From contig CAWCAT010000009.1 in assembly GCA_963793625.1 (NCBI GenBank), positions 1 to 64,000 of the forward strand: DNA of 64,000 nucleotides. The letters run 5' to 3'. The notes under the pieces are model-generated. The model ran no database searches. It had not been told where the DNA came from and saw only the letters and a program-made list of their open reading frames with translations. A program made the position numbers and the translations under genes. Position 1 is the stretch's first letter; each line of letters opens with the position of its first letter. Source of the DNA: G963668605 sp963793625. GTDB taxonomy: Bacteria; Acidobacteriota; Terriglobia; Bryobacterales; Bryobacteraceae. Shown piece by piece: positions 57,601 to 64,000 of this stretch.

Positions 57601-58497
57601 ATGAAGTTGGCTTTCGGGAGCTGGGCTTTTTCGTTCGGGCCCTATGCGAGTCATCCCGTGCCGTTCGATAAAGCTGCCAGACGCGTGGCGGAAGCGGGCT
57701 ACGATGGCATCGAAATCTGTGGCTTTCCGCCGCATGTATCCACCGAAGCTTATTCGAGCAAGGAGTCCCGCCGCGACCTGGTCAATCTGCTGTCAGATCT
57801 GAATCTCGGCGTGGCGGGATATCTGGGGGACTTCAGCGCAGTCAATCCCGTCGTTGTGAGCCACACGGGAAAATATCTGGATGTCTTTCGCAAGAACATT
57901 GAATTATGCGTGGATCTGGGCAGCCCCTCGATTCGCGTCGATACTGTAGCCGCTCCTGGATCCATAAGCAGCTCCGAGTACAAGAGCGCTTTCGGCCGGT
58001 TGGCTGAAACATGGTGGTGGGCCGCTGATTATGCGCGCAACGCAGGCGTGCGCACCATTTGGGAATTCGAGCCTGGGTTCGTTTTCAACAAGCCTTCGGA
58101 AGTGCTGGCGATGCATGACGCCGTGGCACATCCTAATTTTAAGGTCATCTTTGATAGTGCACATGCCTACATGTGCAGCGTGGTGGGCGCGAGGCAACAT
58201 GGACCGAAGGAAACGCTCGGCGGCGGAGTACAGGAGTTTGTGAAGAGACTTGGCAATCGCATCGGGCACGTGCATCTGGTGGATTCCGATGGCACGCTGT
58301 ACGGCGACGAAACCAGCACACACAAGCCGCTCGGCCAGGGGCTGATTGATTTTCGCGCACTCGCACCGGTGTTGGCCGCACTTCCGCTGGTCGAATGGTG
58401 GTGTGTAGATCTGTCCTTCTGCCCCGATGCCTGGGATATTCTGGACGATAGTCTCGAATACGTTCATCAATTGCTCGGAAGAAAAGTAACCGTATAG
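57601..58497 (+). CDS. Sugar phosphate isomerase/epimerase (AP endonuclease 2 fold)
   Basis: A 298-residue TIM-barrel protein: ARRVAEAGYDGIEICGF, LGSPSIRVDTVAAPG, AGVRTIWEFEPGFVFN, NFKVIFDSAHAYMCSV, RIGHVHLVDSDGTLYG and the final helix. Residues Glu, Asp, His and Glu in these strands fit the divalent-metal site of xylose-isomerase-like enzymes. GGAGGA is six bases before the ATG. Probably converts a keto/aldo sugar or inositol derivative produced by the glycan genes nearby. Intact. Confidence 0.85.
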   Translation: MKLAFGSWAFSFGPYASHPVPFDKAARRVAEAGYDGIEICGFPPHVSTEAYSSKESRRDLVNLLSDLNLGVAGYLGDFSAVNPVVVSHTGKYLDVFRKNIELCVDLGSPSIRVDTVAAPGSISSSEYKSAFGRLAETWWWAADYARNAGVRTIWEFEPGFVFNKPSEVLAMHDAVAHPNFKVIFDSAHAYMCSVVGARQHGPKETLGGGVQEFVKRLGNRIGHVHLVDSDGTLYGDETSTHKPLGQGLIDFRALAPVLAALPLVEWWCVDLSFCPDAWDILDDSLEYVHQLLGRKVTV

Positions 58498-58512
58498 ACC
58501 ACAGGTGAGGAT

Positions 58513-59348
58513 ATGGACTGCGATCAGATTGAGCAGGAGCAACTACTCGAGAAGTATCTGGCAGCGGAACTGCCCCGGTCTCAAAGAGACCTGCTGGAAT
58601 CTCACCTGCGCTCCTGTGTCAAATGCAATCCGCGGATGAGGAAGCTGAAAGCCGACAAGCGCGGCGAACCTGCAAAGCTGGATCCAGTGATGCAGCCAAG
58701 GCCAGAGCCGGTGAAACCTGAGGTCACCGCAGCCAAAATCTCCAGATTCACGAAGCCCCTGGTTGCGACCGCGATTCTAGTGATACTGATTGGCGTCGGG
58801 TTCGTGTTCTGGCTCAAGTCCGATGGTGGGGGCGCGGCTCCAAGGCGGCTGTACCTGCGGTGGTGCCGGTTCCAGTTCAGATGAAGACGGATGACCTGCA
58901 GTTGACGTCGGCAGCGGCGTCCCAAGAGCTTGCAGGATTCAGCCCGTTACCGTACAGCTGCGCCGATTGGCAAGCGTCCCGCGCTGGTCTGGACGCTCGC
59001 CTTCGAACCGCGATGGAGCTGTACATGAAGAGGCAATTCAAGGAAACAGCCGGCCTTTTGCAGGAAATCCTCAAGCTGGCTCCGGATTTTCAATATGCGA
59101 GGCTGTATCTGGGAGTCTGCCAGGTTGTCAACGGAGAAAATGTCGCAGGCTGAAGTAGAGCTACGCCGGGTGGTGGCTGCCGGCGGGCCTTACCGCGATG
59201 AAGCGCGTTTCGTTCTGGCAAAGGCGCTGTTTGCCCAAGGGAACATGGAGGAGGGTTCCAAGGAGTTGCGCACTCGTGGCAGCGACTGAAGGCCCGGCCG
59301 GCGAATGTTGCCAGACGCATGTTACCGCTTCTGGACAAGGTGAAGTAG
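58513..59348 (+). pseudogene. zf-HC2/TPR membrane protein, about three frame breaks
   Basis: N-terminal anti-sigma-type zinc finger (HLRSCVKC; His-x3-Cys-x2-Cys) at residues 36-43, a single membrane helix (LVATAILVILIGVGFVFWLK), and a TPR-like outer part: YMKRQFKETAGLLQEILKLA, YARLYLGVCQVVNG, then AEVELRRVVAAGGPYRDEAR, ALFAQGNMEEGSKEL and a last piece MLPLLDKVK before the stop at 59346. The parts lie in different frames (breaks near 58850, 59140 and 59270). It may be the anti-sigma or scaffold partner of an ECF sigma factor, but none is encoded in the window. Confidence 0.65.
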
Positions 59349-59370
59349 ACTGACAGAGACCGGGTTCGAG

Positions 59371-59401
59371 CGGTGAGTTGCGTCCTACGTGAGTTGCGCC
59401 C
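59371..59401. repeat. Two tandem 15-bp direct repeats upstream of the TPR gene
   Basis: GTGAGTTGCGTCCTA (59371-59385) and GTGAGTTGCGCCCTA (59387-59401), 16 bases apart and differing at one base, end about 35 bases before GTG 59437. The spacing of one and a half helical turns could suit a regulator dimer. Confidence 0.5.
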
Positions 59402-59436
59402 TATATGCTAAGATCTAATTTTCCCTGAGGATTGTT

Positions 59437-60126
59437 GTGGATAGAATTACGCGTAAAGACCTGAAGCACGATAAGTTTGCCGAGGAAGTCACTCATACAG
59501 TCGAGTATGTGGGCCATCACCGAAAGGACGTGGTCAAGTACGGCGTTGTCGTGCTCGTAATCCTTGTTCTTGGTATCGGTACCTGGGTGTACCGCGGCCG
59601 CAGCAGCGGCGGAACGCCAGACCGAACTCACCCAAGCGATGCGCGTGCAGGCCGCCGCCATCGGACCGAATTCCGGCAACCCGCTGATCGTCACCTTCCC
59701 GACGCAAGCTGAAAAAGAGCAGGCGACGATCAAGGCTTTCAATGAGTTCATTTCGAAGTACTCCGGCTCCGATGAAGCTTACATGGCCAGGTACTACCTG
59801 GGCGTGGTGGCGGCTGACGCCGGCAAGATGGCCTGACGCCGAGAAAGTCGTTCCAGGAAGTCGCAAAGGACGGACCGACAGCAATTGCGTCGCTGGCGAA
59901 ACTGGCTTTGGCGCAGATCTACCAGGCGCAGTCCAAAACCGCCGACGCTGAAAAGCTGCTGCGCGGACTGATGGAGAAGCCGACGACCGCTGGTTTCCAA
60001 GGAACAGGCGACCATCTCGCTCGCCCGTTTGGTCGCTCCGACAAACCCGGCTGAGGCGCGCAAGCTGCTTGAGCCGTTGCGCGAAGGCCGCAGTCCGGTA
60101 AGCCGCGCCGCGCTGACGCCTGTTGA
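59437..60126 (+). pseudogene. YfgM-like single-pass TPR protein, several frame breaks
   Basis: Starts at GTG with ITRKDLKHDKFAEEVTHTVE, then a membrane helix (YGVVVLVILVLGIGTWVY). In later frames come AEKEQATIKAFNEFISKYSG, EAYMARYYLGVVAADAGKMA, FQEVAKDGPTAIASLAKLAL and AQSKTADAEKLLRGLM, with LVAPTNPAEARKLLEPLREG near the end. At four points (about 59600, 59834, 59847 and 59990) deleting one base restores a continuous reading. Related proteins help fold or assemble envelope proteins. The exact stop is uncertain. Confidence 0.65.
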
Positions 60127-60154
60127 GCGAACTACCGAACAAATAGGCAATTGC

Positions 60155-61286
60155 ATGGATTCCACGCTCCGGAGACTGCGTTTCCCGGTGCAACTCGCAC
60201 GGGGGCGCCGCTATCCGGAGCTGCCTCATCCCTACCGCAACGAATTCCAACGTGACCGCGATCGAGTGGTCCATGCCCGCGCCTTCCGCCGTCTTGAGAA
60301 TAAAACCCAGGTCTTCCCGCCCGGCGTGTCCGATCATTTTCGCAACCGCCTGACTCATACCATCGAGGTTTCGCAAATCGCGCGCACGGTCGCGTCGGTG
60401 CTGGAACTCGATGAGGATCTGACCGAGGCACTGGCCCTGGCGCACGACATCGGCCACCCCCCATTCGCTCACTCGGGCGAGGAGGAACTGAATCGGGAAA
60501 TGGCGCGCTTTGGCGATCATTTCGATCACAACATCCACGCCCTGCGCATCGTGGAGCAGTACGAGCGGCGCTATGCGCGCTTTCCAGGACTGAACCTGAC
60601 TTTCGAAGTCCGCGAAGGCATGGCCAAGCACTCGCGCGATTTCGAGCCCGGCGAGTTTCCTGAGCTGGATCAATACCTGCCCGGGTTACGTCCTCCGCTG
60701 GAGGCCCAGATCATCGACCTGGCTGACGAGATTGCGTACAACACTGCGGATCTTGACGACGCCTATTCCGCGGGTCTGATTCCGTTGGATGACCTCTGCC
60801 ACGCCGTGCCCGCTCTATGCGGAACTTCGCGAGAAAGTCGAGATGCAGTACCCCGGAGCGCCCGATGGCGTCAAGTTCAATGAGACGCTGCGGTCGTTGA
60901 TCAATTGTCTGGTGTCGGGCATGGTTACGGGCACGCTTGCCGCGGCGAACGAAGCCGGAGTCGATGAGGTGGAAGCCGTGAGGCAGCATCCGCAACGGTT
61001 GATCCGCATGACGTCCGATGTGCAGGTTGCCGACGCGGAGTTGAAGCGCTTCCTGGCGCAGACCGTCTATCACTCGGAAACCGTGCAGGCGGCACGCAAT
61101 GACACGGCTGGCATGATTCCGCGCCTGTTCCGATATCTCGTCGAGAATCCAGAAAGCATGCCGGAATCGACAGTGGCGCAATTGGACGAATTGCCTGTTC
61201 ACAGGGTGGTTTGCGATTACGTCGCGGGCATGACGGATACTTACCTGCAGCGCGTGTACGAACAGATTTTCGGCCAGTCGAGCTAA
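60155..61286 (+). pseudogene. dgt: dGTPase-like HD-domain triphosphohydrolase, one frame break
   Basis: A deoxyguanosinetriphosphate triphosphohydrolase-like protein. HD residues are in RNRLTHTIEVSQIARTVAS and ALALAHDIGHPPFAHSGEEE; then FDHNIHALRIVEQYERRY and DLADEIAYNTADLDDAYSAG. One extra G after CCC near 60811 shifts the frame; reading without it gives VPLYAELREKVEMQY, and the C-terminal half continues to the stop at 61284. All regions present, so probably a working gene in the organism. Involved in nucleotide-pool control. Confidence 0.87.
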
Positions 61287-61413
61287 ACGAAACGGCAAAC
61301 AGCGCACGCACTTGCTGACGCGCGTGCCTCGTCGGACGCGTAAACGTAGGGGAGAGTGTGACCGATTTAAAGGTCAGTTCAACGATCCGGCACCCGGCGC
61401 GCGTCAAACCTAT

Positions 61414-62053
61414 GTGATCCGAATCGCTCTTTTTGTGTGTCTCGCGGCGGCCGTGCCGTCGATGGCGGCTGATAACGACCTGACGCGTCTGCTGAAGGGC
61501 GTTGAAGAACGCTATAACAAGGCGCGCACGCTAAAGGTCTTGTTCTCACAAGGTTACCAGCAAGGGAGCGGGCGCCGGGTCGAGAATGGCGAGCTGCTTT
61601 TGCGCAAGCCCGGCAAGATGCGTTGGACGTACGCCAATCCTGCCGGTAAGTTGTTCATTTCAGACGGAAAGAACGTCTTTTTATACAGTCCGGCGACAAA
61701 CCGGGTGGATAAGATTAAGCTGAAAGAAGCGGATGATATGCGCGCACCGCTCGCATTCCTGTTGGGCAAGCTCGATTTCTCTCGTGATTTCAAAGACTTC
61801 GAAGCCACGAAGGACGGCGGGAACACCATCGTCAGCGCAATGCCGAAATCTGACAAACTGCCCTACGCCAAGGTTAATTTCACCGTTTCGCCCGGACTTG
61901 GAGATCCGCCGCCTGGTTGTCAACGGGCAAGATCAATCCGTGCTCGAATTTCAATTTGCGGACGAAAAGCTGAATCCGGTGCTCGACGACAAAACTTTCC
62001 AATTTCAGCCGCCTAAAGGCGCAGAGATCGTTGATGCAACAGGACAAAAATAA
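61414..62053 (+). pseudogene. lolA: LolA-type lipoprotein carrier, one frame break
   Basis: A periplasmic carrier that takes lipoproteins from the inner to the outer membrane. Signal IRIALFVCLAAAVPSMA from GTG 61414, then LLKGVEERYNKARTLKVLFS, LLLRKPGKMRWTYANPAGKL, GKNVFLYSPATNRVDK and AFLLGKLDFSRDFKD. At about 61897 one extra G breaks the frame (CTTGGAGATC for CTTGAGATC); the end RRLVVNGQDQSVLEFQFADE follows in the next frame to 62053. An earlier start at 61312 is open but has no homologous look. Confidence 0.82.
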
Positions 62054-62055
62054 GC

Positions 62056-63263
62056 GTGCCTGAGTTCAGCCTGAAATATGCCGACGCGCGTGGCGCGATC
62101 CACAACCTGGTGGCGGAAGCTGCGACTGAGCAGGAATTGCGCGACCGTTATGGCAAGGCAGGGTTTTCTGGTTTATTCGGTCAAGCCGCGCGGCGCAGTG
62201 CAGTCGTTCTCGCGCAGCATGGGGCGGCAAGACCAAGCTCAATCTGGAAAAGTTCCTGATCTTCAATCAGCAATTTGTCACGCTGGTGAAAGCCGGGCTG
62301 CCAATCTTGAAGGCGCTTGACCTGCTTGCCGACCGCCTGACCGACGCCAAACTCGGCCCCTATATTCGCAATGTGCGCGACGACGTCCGCAAAGGTGCGC
62401 TGCTCTCGGACGCGTTTAACGATCAGGGTATCTTTCCGCCGATGTTCGTCACCTCCGTGATGGCCGGCGAAAAGAGTGGCTCGCTTGTGGAAGTGCTTGA
62501 GCGTTTCATCATTTATCAAAAACTGGCGCTCGCGATCCGCAAGAAAATCATGCTCTCGCTGCTGTATCCGGCGGTGCTGATTTTCCTTGTCATGTGCCTG
62601 ATTGTGTTTCTGGTCACGACAGTGGTGCCGGCCTTTGCAGACCTTTACACGTCGATGAAGGCCAAACTGCCGATGATCACGCAAGTGATGATTGCGGTAG
62701 GTACGACGGCACGCAATTATGTGCTGGGGGGCTTTGTTCTGTTGGTAGTGGGCATCGTCTCTTTACGGTTCTGGGCAAAAACGGAAACGGGCAAGAACTT
62801 CTTTGATCGCATCAAAATGCGCACGCCGGTCTTTGGCGATGTCTGGATCAAATATCAGGTGGCGCAGTTCGCGCGCGTTCTGAGCACGCTGTTAGTCGGC
62901 GGAATTCCCCTGGTGCAGGCGCTGGATACGGCTGCAGATTCACAAGGGACGACGGTAATCCGGAAGGCGCTCGGCACGACCAAAAAACTCGTGCGCGAAG
63001 GCCAGTCGCTGGCTACGTCGCTGTCCAAGACGGGGATTTTCCCCAGCCTGGCGGTCGACATGATCGAGGTCGGGGAATCGACGGGCGCGCTGCCCGCGAT
63101 GCTGAATAGCGTCTCGGAGTTTTACGAAGACGAAGTCAGCACGCGCATGACTGCATCACTCTCGTTGATCGAGCCCGCGATCATGATTTTTATGGGCGGC
63201 TTTGTCGCCCTCGTACTGATCGCGCTGTATCTGCCGATCTTCACTTTGACGGAGTCGTTGTAA
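62056..63263 (+). pseudogene. PilC/GspF inner-membrane assembly protein, two frame breaks at the 5' end
   Basis: The inner-membrane platform protein of type IV pili or type II secretion. The N-terminus is split by two single extra G bases (near 62158 and 62226): FSLKYADARGAIHN, GFLVYSVKPRGAVQSFSR, and KLNLEKFLIFNQQFVTLVKA. After this the frame is intact with two GspF domains: GLPILKALDLLADR, SVMAGEKSGSLVEVLERF, VLIFLVMCLIVFLVTTVVPA, LSTLLVGGIPLVQALDTAAD and VDMIEVGESTGALPAMLN. Three or four membrane helices. Directly followed by the PilB/GspE ATPase gene. Confidence 0.88.
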
Positions 63264-63272
63264 GGAGTAAAC

Positions 63273-64000
63273 ATGGCCACGATCGATCGCATCAAACCGT
63301 TGGATACCGAAAACGAAATTGCGCAGGCGCGCTCATTGGCGGCACGTTACCGCTGCGAGTACGTCGATTTGCGTGAAGGGCGCATTGATCACGACCTGTT
63401 TAAAACCATTCCGGTCGATTTGATGTTCCGCTACAACTTTGTGCCGCTGCGCGCCAGCAACGGCAATCTCGAGATCGCTCTGGCCGATCCGCGGCACCTC
63501 AACCTCATTGACGAGCTTTCGATTCTGCTTGAGAAGAAGCTAAAGGTCAACGTCGCAACGCTTTCGCAAATCTCGGACCTGCTTAAAAAAACCGAGCAGT
63601 CCCAACGGGTGCTGGAAGAAGTGACGGAAGGCTTCGCGCTCGATGTAGTGGGCGATGAGGACACTCAGGATGAGACGCTTTCAATCGATCGCTTATCGTC
63701 TGTAGACAGCGATATCGCACCCGTCATCAAGCTGGTCGATACCACTATCTTTAATGCTCTTGAGCGGCGCGCGAGCGACATACACATTGAGACGCGCGAT
63801 CACGAAGTCGCCATCAAGTACCGTATTGACGGCGTGCTGCACTACGCGATGCCGCCGATTTCGAAGGACTGGCATTCGACGATCATTTCGCGCATCAAGG
63901 TCATGTCCGAACTGGATATCGCGGAGCGGCGCATTCCGCAGGACGGCCGTTTCCGCGTGCGCTACAAGAGCCGTCTGATCGACTTCCGCGTTTCGATCAT
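63273..64000 (+). CDS. PilB/GspE secretion ATPase, N-terminal part (runs off the window)
   Basis: The open frame from ATG 63273 (AAGGAG seven bases upstream) continues to the last base. It encodes the MshEN-type N-domain (YRCEYVDLREGRIDHDLFKT, PLRASNGNLEIALADPRHL) and the beginning of the ATPase core: VDTTIFNALERRASDIHIE, IKYRIDGVLHYAM, ISRIKVMSELDIAERRIPQD and GRFRVRYKSRLIDFRVSI. The Walker A motif lies beyond the window. It powers extension of type IV pili or type II secretion pseudopili. Confidence 0.9.
   Translation, partial: MATIDRIKPLDTENEIAQARSLAARYRCEYVDLREGRIDHDLFKTIPVDLMFRYNFVPLRASNGNLEIALADPRHLNLIDELSILLEKKLKVNVATLSQISDLLKKTEQSQRVLEEVTEGFALDVVGDEDTQDETLSIDRLSSVDSDIAPVIKLVDTTIFNALERRASDIHIETRDHEVAIKYRIDGVLHYAMPPISKDWHSTIISRIKVMSELDIAERRIPQDGRFRVRYKSRLIDFRVSI

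Overview
The window looks like a chromosomal piece of an Acidobacteriota genome, most likely the Bryobacterales/Solibacter group. This is inferred from several things: Oar-type TonB-dependent receptors with carboxypeptidase-regulatory N-termini, many secreted (often Tat-signal) Gfo/Idh/MocA oxidoreductases and glycosidases, a TIGR03437-type C-terminal domain fragment, a protein with the SKGPKTEAGK N-terminus common in this group, and a group 1h-type [NiFe] hydrogenase locus.

Layout. 1-6.5 kb is a gene graveyard: a decayed GH106-like glycosidase, an integrase stub, a TIGR03437 fragment, a 5'-truncated TonB receptor and a HepT-like stub surround one intact Tat-exported oxidoreductase. 6.8-14.5 kb holds an Acidobacteria-type hypothetical protein, a GH5-like secreted glycosidase, a Nudix hydrolase, a GH95-like glycosidase, hemH and an NAD-dependent epimerase. 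14.5-26.4 kb is one plus-strand hydrogenase operon: small-subunit remnant, large subunit, NifU-like remnant, DUF5947, DUF6084, an unnamed operon protein, maturation protease, DUF6893 peptide, hypC/hypD fusion, hypE, a double-SIS protein, a CPYT glutaredoxin-like protein, hypF, hypA and hypB. Its expected job is high-affinity H2 oxidation for persistence, but as written the small subunit is missing most of its sequence.

26.4-39.2 kb is a glycan-use region: sugar-binding lipoprotein, sulfatase, TonB receptors, sialate O-acetylesterase, alpha-L-fucosidase and a beta-helix protein. It is broken by an intact IS4-family element that sits just after the first bases of the fucosidase gene. 39.2-44.5 kb is a catabolic cluster: DapA-family aldolase, 3-hydroxyacyl-CoA dehydrogenase, EamA permease, IclR regulator and N-acyl-D-amino-acid deacylase. 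44.5-58.5 kb holds two near-identical oxidoreductases, a GH20 hexosaminidase, a coupled pair of unknown secreted proteins, RidA, a DUF1080-FG-GAP fusion, a transglutaminase-like multidomain protein, initiator tRNA and a sugar isomerase. 58.5-64 kb is housekeeping: zinc-finger/TPR proteins, dGTPase-like HD hydrolase, LolA and the start of a type IV pilus/type II secretion cluster (PilC/GspF, PilB/GspE, running off the end).

Two kinds of damage must be kept apart. First, many genes, including housekeeping ones (hemH, lolA, pilC), carry frame breaks. Where I could reconstruct the expected codons, most are one extra base, sometimes in a short homopolymer. That pattern suggests insertion-biased sequencing error more than gene decay. 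Second, several genes lack hundreds of bases (hydrogenase small subunit, NifU-like protein, hypC-hypD, first SIS domain, a TonB receptor). These are true deletions or mis-assemblies. The strongest solid observations are the reconstructable IS insertion, the hydrogenase operon with its repeated internal deletions, and a recurring promoter layout that implies leaderless mRNAs.
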